Below, piece after piece: positions 1 to 5,133 of a stretch of DNA of 5,133 nucleotides (positions are counted from its first letter, which is position 1; each line of letters begins with the position of its first letter). The notes beneath the pieces are model-generated. The model ran no database searches, had not been told where the DNA came from, and worked only from the letters and a program-made list of their open reading frames with translations. This DNA is from Eggerthellaceae bacterium (GTDB lineage Bacteria; Actinomycetota; Coriobacteriia; Coriobacteriales; Eggerthellaceae). The translations under genes were made by a program, and so were the position numbers. Where the stretch lies: the NCBI GenBank assembly GCA_017459485.1, contig JAFUCW010000266.1, positions 1-5,133 on the forward strand. Reading direction: 5' to 3'.

Positions 1-92
1 TCAAGGACGTGAAGACCCTGTTCGCGAAATCTGTGGAAATCGACCTGAGACGGAAAACTCCACGCAAGAAAAAATCAGCGAAGAAGCGGTAA
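1..92 (+). CDS. C-terminal end of an unrecognised protein with a basic tail (partial)
   Basis: The reading frame enters from the left edge (first full codon at 3) and ends at TAA 90-92, leaving 29 visible residues. It starts KDVKTLFAKSVEIDLRR and ends in a strongly basic tail (PRKKKSAKKR). Such tails are common on nucleic-acid-binding proteins, but I cannot name the family from this fragment. It is the only plausible plus-strand gene in the window and points towards the minus-strand secreted-protein frame, with 30 bases between the two stop codons. A transposase end is one possibility, given that the neighbouring frame looks cut short. That is inference. No oligo-T terminator follows; the only local structure is the small palindrome AGTTCAGAACT at 99-109. 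Confidence 0.5.
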   Translation, partial: KDVKTLFAKSVEIDLRRKTPRKKKSAKKR

Positions 93-122
93 CTTCCCAG
101 TTCAGAACTCATAAATAAAGAA

Positions 123-380
123 TCACGCTGTCAAAGATGAGTTGTCAGGGCTCTCCGTGGCACTACCGCTTGAACCCTGCTCGCTATCCGAACCCAACGT
201 GAGGGCGGAAACAGAGCGTCCTTCATCGTTTTCGCCTGCCGCCGAAGCCGGCAGCGGCATGAGGGAAACAACAAGCACGACAGACAGCAGGACACGGAGC
301 ACAGCATGTCCAAAGCCGACTTGAGAAGACGACTGGAAAGCGTGTGGGTTGTTGCCGTTTAGCAGCAAAGCGCGCCCCAA
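123..380 (-). CDS. Short secreted protein with signal peptide, possibly a truncated surface protein
   Basis: This is an 85-codon frame ending at TGA 123-125. Counted from a TTG at 380, residues 27-47 form a convincing Sec signal peptide: Arg29, a hydrophobic core LLSVVLVVSLM at 31-41, then PLPASA with an AxA cleavage site before Ala48. The predicted mature part is only about 38 residues, rich in Ser, Gly, Glu and Asp, with no recognisable domain or sortase motif. This looks like the N-terminus of a larger exported protein whose remainder is missing. The start is uncertain: TTG 380, TTG 368 and GTG 302 are all in frame and none has a strong ribosome binding site. GTG 302 is preceded by GGA at 6 nt and would give the most typical signal-peptide length. 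A plausible promoter lies at 437-465. It could instead be an intact small secreted peptide, or a decayed remnant. Confidence 0.5.
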   Translation of the reverse strand: MGRALLLNGNNPHAFQSSSQVGFGHAVLRVLLSVVLVVSLMPLPASAAGENDEGRSVSALTLGSDSEQGSSGSATESPDNSSLTA

Positions 381-436
381 ACTATCTTATACGTTACTTA
401 ACAGGCTCTTCCAACAAACAGAAAGTACGTAATATT

Positions 437-465
437 ATTGTATAAAAAGGGCAAACAAGCTGCAA
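437..465 (-). promoter_or_regulatory. Candidate sigma70-type promoter for the short secreted-protein frame
   Basis: On the minus strand TTGCAG (460-465) is followed after 17 bases by TACAAT (437-442). The -10 matches the TATAAT consensus at five of six positions, while the -35 matches only at TTG. The spacing is ideal and the surroundings are AT-rich. The predicted start of transcription is near 430, giving about 50 nt of leader before the TTG at 380. A second reading with TTGTTT as -35 has a poorer 15-nt spacer. Confidence 0.45.
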
Positions 466-511
466 GAATAAAATCCACCACAATGGTAGGCATTCATAAT
501 GTGTTCATAGC

Positions 512-543
512 CTGAAAACATCAGACAAGACGTGATTTTTCAG
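512..543 (-). terminator. AT-rich hairpin downstream of hisS, possible weak terminator
   Basis: CTGAAAA (512-518) pairs perfectly with TTTTCAG (537-543). ATCA (520-523) pairs with TGAT (533-536), with one bulged C at 519 and a 9-nt loop, giving an 11-bp stem in total. It lies 60 nt past the hisS stop and just upstream of the candidate promoter at 437-465, where a transcript end would be expected. No clean U run follows in the hisS direction, so it may be a weak or factor-assisted terminator, an RNA 3' end stabiliser, or neither. Confidence 0.35.
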
Positions 544-603
544 ACACTCCTCCGCCCCCGTCATACAGTGATGGCGGAACGTCCCGTCATTGGTCATGCC
601 CTG

Positions 604-1917
604 TCATATAACGTGCGAGAGGTTTTCGGCGAAACCTTCTAGGGGCACTTCGCGTTCTTCGTGGGTGGCCATGTCGCGCAGCTTCACCACGCCTGCCGCC
701 ACTTCGTCGGGACCCAACACTGCCACCTGAGCACATCCCAGCTTGTCTGCCTGTTTGAACTGGGCTTTCAGGCTCCTGCCCTGGTGGTCGAACTCGCAGG
801 CGATGCCCGCGTCGCGGCACTGCTGGGCAAGCCGGAACGCCAAGGCCCGCTGGTCCGCATCCACGCAGGCAAAGTAGAGCGCCGGCGGCTCCGGTTCGAG
901 CATCTGCGTCCCCAGAGCCTCCAGGACGATCTTGCAGCGCTCGTATCCCAAGGCCCAACCGAAGCCCGGCGTGTCGTTGCCGCCGATCTCTGCCATCAGC
1001 TTGTCGTAGCGCCCGCCGCCGCCGATGGCGTTTTGGTTGTTGTCCATGCCTACCGACACCTGCACTTCGAACACGGTACGCGTGTAGTAGTCCAGCCCGC
1101 GCACGAGCGTGGGGTCTTCGACGTAGGCTACACCCGCCGCATCCAAATAGGACTTGACCTGGGCATAGTGGGCCTTGCAGCTGTCACAGAGGAAGTCACC
1201 GATACGGGGAGCACCGGACATGACACGCGTGCAGGCTTCCTCCTTGCAGTCGAGCGCCCGCAAGGGGTTCGTCTCCGCACGGCGTTGGCAGTCCTCGCAG
1301 AGCTCTCCCGCATGGTCCAGGATGTAGCCTTTGAGCGCATCGCGGTACGCCGGACGGCATTCCGCGTCGCCCAAGGTGTTCACCAGCAGCGTCATCTTAT
1401 CCTGCGGAATCCCAATAGCTTCGAAGAAACGCATGAGCATGACGATGCCCTCGGCATCGATCGAAGGATCGTCCGCCCCCAGGCATTCTATACCCACTTG
1501 ATTAAACTGCCTCTGGCGCCCGTTCTGCGGACGTTCGGCGCGAAACATAGGGCCGGCATAGGCAACCTTCACCGGTGCGCCGCCTTCCTGCAAAAGCCCA
1601 TTCTGTGCAATGGCGCGCACCACCCCGGCAGTCCCTTCCGGACGCAGCGAAAATCGGCTGTCGGACCGGACGTGTTCGCCTGCAATCAGTTTGGCCAGGT
1701 TGCCGCCGGAGACAACCGTGAACATCTCCTTGGTCACCACATCGGTCGCCTCTCCGATGCCGCGCACGAACAGCTCGGTTTTCTCGAACACGGGCGTCTC
1801 TATGGGCGAATAGCCGTACCGCGCGAACAGGTCGAAGGCGATCTGGCGAAACTTCGTCCAGAATAGCGCCTCGGAAGCCAGCAGGTCTTTCGTGCCTTCA
1901 GCTCTCTTGATTGCCAT
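604..1917 (-). CDS. hisS: Histidyl-tRNA synthetase
   Basis: This cytoplasmic class II aminoacyl-tRNA synthetase charges tRNA-His using ATP. The product is 437 residues, a normal length for bacterial HisRS. Visible landmarks are the N-terminal GTKDLL at 8-13, motif 1 around YGYSPIETPVFE (34-45), motif 2 with RPEGTAG (92-98) and MFRAERPQNGRQRQF (124-138), the HisRS signature LVRGLDYYTRTVFEV (271-285), and motif 3 with AIGGGGRYD (297-305) and GFGWALGYER (318-327). The C-terminal anticodon-binding domain follows from about 345. The insertion before the signature carries paired cysteines (CEDC at 207-210, Cys224, Cys229, CDSC at 244-247). I recall these from the Gram-positive-type enzymes, and they may bind metal. 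An in-frame ATG at 1959 would add 14 residues, but the ribosome binding site favours 1917. No catalytic residue is obviously missing. The gene is separated from the purine cluster by 282 nt and is probably transcribed on its own. Confidence 0.97.
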   Translation of the reverse strand: MAIKRAEGTKDLLASEALFWTKFRQIAFDLFARYGYSPIETPVFEKTELFVRGIGEATDVVTKEMFTVVSGGNLAKLIAGEHVRSDSRFSLRPEGTAGVVRAIAQNGLLQEGGAPVKVAYAGPMFRAERPQNGRQRQFNQVGIECLGADDPSIDAEGIVMLMRFFEAIGIPQDKMTLLVNTLGDAECRPAYRDALKGYILDHAGELCEDCQRRAETNPLRALDCKEEACTRVMSGAPRIGDFLCDSCKAHYAQVKSYLDAAGVAYVEDPTLVRGLDYYTRTVFEVQVSVGMDNNQNAIGGGGRYDKLMAEIGGNDTPGFGWALGYERCKIVLEALGTQMLEPEPPALYFACVDADQRALAFRLAQQCRDAGIACEFDHQGRSLKAQFKQADKLGCAQVAVLGPDEVAAGVVKLRDMATHEEREVPLEGFAENLSHVI

Positions 1918-1921
1918 GATG

Positions 1922-1928
1922 CTCCTTC
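1922..1928 (-). promoter_or_regulatory. Ribosome binding site that fixes the hisS start
   Basis: The minus strand reads GAAGGAG and then CATC directly before ATG 1917. This purine-rich match to the 16S tail selects MAIKRAEGTKD as the N-terminus. The upstream ATG at 1959 has no comparable site. Confidence 0.7.
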
Positions 1929-1947
1929 GAATTGAATTAACCACAAA

Positions 1948-1953
1948 ATGATA
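1948..1953 (-). promoter_or_regulatory. Possible -10 box for hisS
   Basis: TATCAT on the minus strand matches TATAAT at five of six positions and would start transcription near 1941, leaving a leader of about 24 nt before the ATG at 1917. That leader would exclude the alternative ATG at 1959. No convincing -35 is seen 16-18 nt upstream, so this is a weak call. Confidence 0.3.
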
Positions 1954-1967
1954 ACGCATTGCAGCTT

Positions 1968-2060
1968 AATGAGCGTCTATCGAGCGCTCCCTTACCCGCC
2001 TAGAGGACGCAGGCGCACAGGGCTTGCCGCCCCAAGCCAATGCAGGCGGTCCCGCTCATT
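1968..2060. repeat. Nested inverted-repeat element in the hisS upstream region
   Basis: This 93-bp block is bounded by perfect 8-bp inverted arms, AATGAGCG (1968-1975) and CGCTCATT (2053-2060). Inside, CCGCCT (1996-2001) pairs with AGGCGG (2044-2049), and GGCTTG (2021-2026) pairs with CAAGCC (2033-2038) around a 6-nt loop. The three stems are nested, so they can form together as one long interrupted hairpin. Competing local pairings also exist, such as CGCCT 1997-2001 with AGGCG 2011-2015 and the palindrome GAGCGCTC 1982-1989. It could be a small non-autonomous palindromic repeat, a structured leader or terminator between the upstream cluster and hisS, or both. The pairings are direct observations; the role is not known. 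Confidence 0.5.
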
Positions 2061-2070
2061 GATGTGCGGA

Positions 2071-2100
2071 GAGGAGATTCCTCGCCGTGCCTGAAATGAC
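2071..2100 (-). repeat. Dispersed-repeat-like motif GTCATTTC...GAGGAATCTCC
   Basis: On the minus strand GTCATTTC is followed by a GC-rich core ending in GGCGAG and then GAATCTCCTC. From memory this resembles an intergenic repeat of the form GTCATTYCGAGCG...GCGAGRAATCTC, found in many copies in several bacterial phyla. The core contains GAGGA-ATC-TCCTC, a 5-bp stem, and can extend through CGG/CCG pairs at 2067-2069 and 2085-2087. It lies directly beside the nested element at 1968-2060, and the two may be parts of one repeat. Copy number cannot be seen in this window. Confidence 0.4.
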
Positions 2101-2166
2101 GGCGCAAGGTCAATTCCTTCAAAGTGCAATGCCACATGCAGCGAAACCGTCCAAAGACACGGACCC

Positions 2167-2180
2167 AGCATGCGCATGCT
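2167..2180. other. Perfect 14-bp palindrome
   Basis: AGCATGCGCATGCT is fully self-complementary with no spacer and lies 19 nt past the stop codon of the membrane-protein gene. It could be a dimeric-protein binding site or a short 3' structure. There is no T run to make it a classical terminator. A perfect 14-mer palindrome is uncommon by chance, but GC-rich DNA with repeated GCATGC weakens the case. Confidence 0.4.
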
Positions 2181-2199
2181 CAAGGCAAAACAGCTTCTG

Positions 2200-2865
2200 C
2201 TAAAAGACGCTGCCACCACCTGAAGGCGAACCGCCTATCCCAAGCATCGAATACAACAAACCGGCCCCGCCCATCATGTACAAGGTGACAACTTCCAAAA
2301 CGAACCCGGCAAGCATGCCCCATGCGGCAAACTTCACCGCGTCGTTGCGATTTGCCGCCGGCTTTCCCATGTTGAACAGCAGCGCAAGCACAACGCCGAT
2401 CAGCCCGAGCAGCACGCCGCCAGCAAACCACAGCCAGCGACCATTCGGGCCGAACAAGCCCGACGACTGCTGCCCCGTTGGCAGCGGACTCTGTCCGCCC
2501 CCATCTGGTTGCTGCCACGACAAGGAAGTCCCCACAGAAGGACGTCTGCTATCCTGCGCATCCTGACCACGTTGCTGCTCTTGCCCATGGACCTGCTGGC
2601 CCGCAGGGGGGACATAGGGGTCGGAAAAGGGCGAGGAGCTTTCCCGCGGTGCGCTCGGAGGAGGAACTGGAGCGCCCTTGGCTGCACCTTCAGGCCAAGC
2701 TCCACCAGATGCGCCTTCGGAAGCGGTGCCGTTGTGCGCGCTGCGATCGGAAGGGACATCGCTGTGCACGTTTCCCTCGGACGGAGCGCCGCCGCGTGCG
2801 TCTTCCTCGGGCCAAGGGGAAGCGCCCTGCCGAGCGCCGTTTCCCTGTTGTTCTTGGTCGGACAT
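2200..2865 (-). CDS. Low-complexity N-terminus, two-transmembrane hypothetical protein
   Basis: The product is 221 residues and I recognise no family. Residues 1-140 are disordered-looking and rich in Gly, Ser, Pro, Gln, Ala and Glu. Residues about 26-65 have a loose 10-residue periodicity: PSEG at 28, PSDR at 38, ASEG at 48, PEG at 58. Two hydrophobic segments follow, about 143-165 (WLWFAGGVLLGLIGVVLALLF) and about 177-205, separated by a short charged linker (KPAANRND). The protein ends in a Gly/Ser-rich tail. There is no N-terminal signal sequence, so the long N-terminal part is probably cytoplasmic. The ATG at 2865 lies one base after the purH TAG (TAG-C-ATG) with no strong ribosome binding site of its own, which points to translation by ribosomes finishing purH. 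It is the last gene of the purine cluster. Frame choice rests on the membrane segments and this junction; competing frames across the region look like shadows. The function is unknown. Confidence 0.8.
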   Translation of the reverse strand: MSDQEQQGNGARQGASPWPEEDARGGAPSEGNVHSDVPSDRSAHNGTASEGASGGAWPEGAAKGAPVPPPSAPRESSSPFSDPYVPPAGQQVHGQEQQRGQDAQDSRRPSVGTSLSWQQPDGGGQSPLPTGQQSSGLFGPNGRWLWFAGGVLLGLIGVVLALLFNMGKPAANRNDAVKFAAWGMLAGFVLEVVTLYMMGGAGLLYSMLGIGGSPSGGGSVF

Positions 2866-2866
2866 G

Positions 2867-3463
2867 CTAGATCTGCTGTTCCATCCAAGTGGCGATGGCC
2901 GTGTCGTAGGCACCGGTGGTCTGGAACACGCGCAATGCCAGCTTCTGGCGCGTTTCGCGCGTAGTGGCGCCGTCATTTGCGCGCATTTCTTCCAAGATGG
3001 CATCGTAGCTTGCCGGATCGGTAACCACTGCCACGCTTTCATAGTTTTTCGCAGAGCTGCGCAGCATGGAGGGGCCGCCGATGTCGATGTTTTCGATGCA
3101 TGTGGCGAAGTCCGCGCCGCTCTCCACCGTCTTTTCGAACGCATAGAGGTTCACTACGACCATGTCGATCATCTCGATGCCCAGTTCTGCCGCCTGCGCC
3201 ATGTGCTGCTCGACATCGCGCCGTGCCAGAAGACCGCCATGGACCTTCGGGTGCAACGTCTTCACGCGTCCGTCCATCATCTCGGGAAAGCCGGTGACTT
3301 CTTCGATCGGCGTGACCGCCACTCCCGCCTCTGCAATGGCGCGCGCTGTGCCGCCCGTGGAAATTATGGTCGCCCCGAACTCTTCGGAAAGCGCTCGGGC
3401 AAAATCGACTACGCCGGTCTTGTCGGTGACGGAAATGAGAACTCGTTTGATGGTGGGGTTCAT
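2867..3463 (-). CDS. purH: Stand-alone IMP cyclohydrolase (PurH N-terminal domain only)
   Basis: This cytoplasmic enzyme closes FAICAR to IMP, the last step of de novo purine synthesis. The 198 residues match the MGS-like N-terminal half of bifunctional PurH: SVTDK (11-15), STGGT (35-39), [14 protein letters not shown] (64-77), NLYAFE (105-110, usually NLYPF) and [17 protein letters not shown] (124-140, usually LRAAAKN). It stops at ATWMEQQI, right at the usual domain boundary. Full PurH is about 520 residues; the AICAR formyltransferase half, with its RYGENPHQ-type motif, is absent here and in the following DNA, where the next gene starts one base later. The clean ending argues for a natural single-domain enzyme rather than a frameshift. 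The ATG at 3463 is preceded by AAGGAG at 10 nt. The symbol purH is used loosely; single-domain forms have had other names. The formyl transfer step must be encoded elsewhere, for example by a separate AICARFT or PurP. Confidence 0.92.
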   Translation of the reverse strand: MNPTIKRVLISVTDKTGVVDFARALSEEFGATIISTGGTARAIAEAGVAVTPIEEVTGFPEMMDGRVKTLHPKVHGGLLARRDVEQHMAQAAELGIEMIDMVVVNLYAFEKTVESGADFATCIENIDIGGPSMLRSSAKNYESVAVVTDPASYDAILEEMRANDGATTRETRQKLALRVFQTTGAYDTAIATWMEQQI

Positions 3464-3489
3464 GCCAGCTGCTCTCCTTACTTGCGGCG

Positions 3490-4476
3490 TTAAATACGTC
3501 CCAGGTCTCTGTCGTGCCTGGCGCGCTCTTCTTCGCTGTAGCGCTGCTTGTAGCGCGTGTCTACCATCTCGCCCACAATGGCAATCGCCAGCTCCGCAGG
3601 AGTTTTCGCACCAAAGGCCAGCCCGATGGGACGCTTGATGGCTTTCCACTGATCGTCGGTCATGCCGGCATCCTTGCAGCGAGCGTACACTTCGCTGTTC
3701 TTGCCCGCACATCCCAACATGCCTGCGTAATGCATATTCTGGCCGGCAATCCAGAGGCACGCTTCGACGTCGTGCACATGCCCCATGGTCAGCACACATG
3801 CGTAGTCGCCCCTACGCGCCCGCAGCTCGGCCAAATCGTCCCAGCTCTCCAGAAGCACGTGCACTGCCGTCGGGAAACGTTCTTCGGTCAAATACGCAGC
3901 GTCGTCGTCCACGACGAACGCCTTGAACCCGACGTGGTCTGCCAGCGCCGCCACTTCCGATGCCAAGTCCGAAGCCCCCAGAAGCCACACGGCCGGAGAA
4001 TCGAACAGCGCAACGCTTGCCCAGGTCAGACCAGCGAACTGGTCTGCATGCATGCCCGGGCCACGCGTGGCGTCCTTCATCTGGAAGTAGTCGCGGTCGG
4101 ACGGTTTGCGCGAGCAAACGACTTCTTTCGCATCATTGCAGAAGAAGACCATGTCGCTGGCGTCTGCCGACCCAACGTCTCCGAACTTCTTCATAACGCC
4201 AATGTCGTTGTTGGCAAGTGCAGCAGGCTCGTCATAGACAATCTTGAAGCCCAGCCACGCCATCTCGCCATTTTCGATGGCCTCGAGCGCGCGCTCGAAT
4301 GTGGGGATGTCCGCCTTGCTCCACGATGCTGCCATCCACCTAAGAGCATTGGGCCCCAAGTGGGGATTCGCGCTCAGCCCTTCTTCGGAAAAGCAACGGA
4401 AATCGTCAGGCGACACGTCGGGCACCTCGCCCGACTCCAACGCAGATAGTATTCGGCATATGACTTCCCTGTACAT
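3490..4476 (-). CDS. Divergent XdhC-family protein
   Basis: This 328-residue protein has a C-terminal half matching the XdhC/CoxI Rossmann domain: a VWLLGAS beta-alpha start (163-169), the acidic VVDDD (188-192), ERFP (199-202), TMGHVHD (230-236, where relatives have MTHDH), YAGMLGC (250-256, usually YIGMIGS) and [19 protein letters not shown] (282-300). Known XdhC proteins bind molybdenum cofactor and help sulfurate and insert it into xanthine dehydrogenase-type enzymes. Here the N-terminal 160 residues lack the usual GS.PR..G stretch of the XdhC_CoxI domain, and the Rossmann glycine motif GAGHVG reads GASDLA, so cofactor binding may differ. Cysteines are present at 113, 121, 227, 240, 256 and 267. 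ATG 4476 follows AAGGGG that overlaps the end of purN. Codons upstream of it in the same frame run into purN and are not used. Location between purN and purH-N suggests a link to purine metabolism, but its actual job is unproven. Confidence 0.83.
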   Translation of the reverse strand: MYREVICRILSALESGEVPDVSPDDFRCFSEEGLSANPHLGPNALRWMAASWSKADIPTFERALEAIENGEMAWLGFKIVYDEPAALANNDIGVMKKFGDVGSADASDMVFFCNDAKEVVCSRKPSDRDYFQMKDATRGPGMHADQFAGLTWASVALFDSPAVWLLGASDLASEVAALADHVGFKAFVVDDDAAYLTEERFPTAVHVLLESWDDLAELRARRGDYACVLTMGHVHDVEACLWIAGQNMHYAGMLGCAGKNSEVYARCKDAGMTDDQWKAIKRPIGLAFGAKTPAELAIAIVGEMVDTRYKQRYSEEERARHDRDLGRI

Positions 4477-4489
4477 ATTCGTTGCCCCT

Positions 4490-5113
4490 TCACTCGCCGT
4501 TAGCCACGTGCACCCTGCGGTCCGCACCCAACGTGATATCCCCTGCCGCCAAGCGGCGCAGTACCCAGGGGTAGATCTCGTACTCGGTCGCATGGATGCG
4601 CTCTTCCAGGGACTCCACCGTGTCGTCTTCGCGCACGGAAACTGCACGCTGCGCGATGATGGGGCCCTCGTCGTACACTTCGTTGGCAAAATGCACCGTC
4701 ACGCCTGTCACCTTCACTCCCGCGTCGAAGGCGTCCTGAATGCCATGGGCGCCGGGAAAGCTAGGCAGCAGTGCAGGGTGGATGTTGATGACGCGGTCCG
4801 GGTATGCGGCGAACACCTCCGGCCCGATCAGACGCATGTATCCCGCCATGACAAGGTATTCGGCGCCTGCGTCTTGCATAGCACGCGCAATGGTCGGATC
4901 CGCCGTACCCGCATCGTAATAGCTGCGCCCAAGCGCGAGCACGGGAATGCCCGCCTTCTTCGCGCGTTCGAGCCCGAAGGCGTCAGGCCGCGACGACGCC
5001 ACAAGCACGATTTCAGCGTCAAGAGCGTCCGCAGCGATTTCATCGATGATTTTCTGCAGGTTCGTGCCGCCGCCGCTGACAAGCACGCCGATTTTCAGAG
5101 GACTGTCACTCAT
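4490..5113 (-). CDS. purN: Phosphoribosylglycinamide formyltransferase
   Basis: PurN transfers a formyl group from 10-formyl-THF to GAR, giving FGAR, the third step of de novo purine synthesis, in the cytoplasm. At 207 residues it has the normal length. Visible motifs are the nucleotide-binding VLVSGGGTNLQ (10-20), MAGYMRLIG (89-97), INIHPALLPSFPGAHG (109-124) and VTVHFANEVYDEGPIIAQ (138-155). The catalytic triad corresponds to Asn110, His112 and Asp148, equivalent to Asn106, His108 and Asp144 of the E. coli enzyme, and all three are present. The start at ATG 5113 is set by a strong AGGAGG. The frame is open upstream to the window edge, but the binding site settles the start. Both other minus-strand frames hit a stop overlapping this start (TGA at 5112-5110 or 5108-5106), so an upstream gene, perhaps purM, may overlap it by a few bases. 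It is the first complete gene of the cluster, 13 nt before the xdhC-like gene. Confidence 0.97.
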   Translation of the reverse strand: MSDSPLKIGVLVSGGGTNLQKIIDEIAADALDAEIVLVASSRPDAFGLERAKKAGIPVLALGRSYYDAGTADPTIARAMQDAGAEYLVMAGYMRLIGPEVFAAYPDRVINIHPALLPSFPGAHGIQDAFDAGVKVTGVTVHFANEVYDEGPIIAQRAVSVREDDTVESLEERIHATEYEIYPWVLRRLAAGDITLGADRRVHVANGE

Positions 5114-5122
5114 CTTGGAAAT

Positions 5123-5128
5123 CCTCCT
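5123..5128 (-). promoter_or_regulatory. Strong ribosome binding site of purN
   Basis: AGGAGG on the minus strand lies 9 nt before ATG 5113. It selects this ATG although the reading frame stays open to the right edge of the window. Confidence 0.85.
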
Positions 5129-5133
5129 CGTGA

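Noticed and set aside
142..324. 60-codon plus-strand frame opposite the secreted-protein frame
   Set aside because: It has no domain or ribosome binding site, whereas the opposite strand encodes a clear signal peptide.
545..580. GC-rich imperfect stem CCGCC...GGCGG shortly after hisS as its terminator
   Set aside because: On the minus strand the inner pairs contain A-C mismatches and no T run follows.
661..1866. A 401-codon open frame on the plus strand
   Set aside because: It is antisense to hisS, shows no family motifs, and is typical of long shadow frames opposite GC-rich genes.
2045..2060. T-box-like core on the minus strand upstream of hisS (AGCGGGACCGCC resembles the AGGGTGGNACCGCG consensus)
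   Set aside because: The invariant TGG reads CGG, the first helix bases differ, no contiguous 3' partner of the CGTCCCT type follows at the right place, and no specifier stem is recognisable. The same bases are better explained by the nested inverted repeat.
1992..2219. 75-codon minus-strand frame in the hisS upstream gap
   Set aside because: It runs through the inverted repeats, has no recognisable domain and overlaps the end of the membrane-protein gene. It is probably chance.
2400..2888. Alternative minus-strand frame of 162 codons overlapping the membrane-protein gene
   Set aside because: It is Arg/Ala-rich without domains and overlaps the purH stop, while the chosen frame has two clear membrane helices and a tight coupled start.
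3514..4449. A 311-codon open frame on the plus strand
   Set aside because: It is antisense to the xdhC-like gene, which has clear family motifs. This frame has none.
5106..5133. End of a further upstream minus-strand gene (perhaps purM) overlapping the purN start
   Set aside because: Two frames are open to the edge and both stop within the first bases of purN. Seven or eight residues are too few to choose a frame or name a product.

Overview
The window looks like chromosomal DNA from a high-GC Gram-positive bacterium. The GC-rich codon choice, the Gram-positive-type HisRS with a cysteine-rich insertion and the strong AGGAGG ribosome binding site all fit Actinomycetota. My best guess is Coriobacteriia (Eggerthellaceae-like), from gene content and the style of the signal peptide. 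This is an impression, not a tested placement.

Almost everything is on the minus strand, so it reads from right to left. From 5113 down to 2200 there is a tight cluster: purN (GAR transformylase), a divergent XdhC-family protein, a PurH that consists only of the IMP cyclohydrolase domain, and a low-complexity protein with two membrane segments. The gaps are 13, 26 and 1 nt, which implies one transcript and coupled translation at the last junction. Two of the four are steps of de novo IMP synthesis: PurN is the first formyl transfer and PurH-N the last ring closure. The AICAR formyltransferase half of PurH is absent and must be supplied elsewhere. The XdhC-like protein and the membrane protein are unexpected partners.

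A 282-nt gap (1918-2199) separates this cluster from hisS. It holds no gene but is rich in structure: a 14-bp perfect palindrome, a GTCATTTC...GAGGAATCTCC motif resembling known dispersed repeats, and a nested inverted-repeat element bounded by 8-bp arms. Next comes hisS (604-1917), complete, with a start fixed by its ribosome binding site.

The left 600 bases are accessory in character and more AT-rich. They contain an 11-bp-stem hairpin after hisS, a plausible sigma70-type promoter, a short minus-strand reading frame with a signal peptide that ends after 85 codons (possibly a broken surface protein), and the lysine/arginine-rich C-terminal end of an unrecognised plus-strand gene. The opposite strands and the abrupt end suggest a rearrangement junction near position 93-122.
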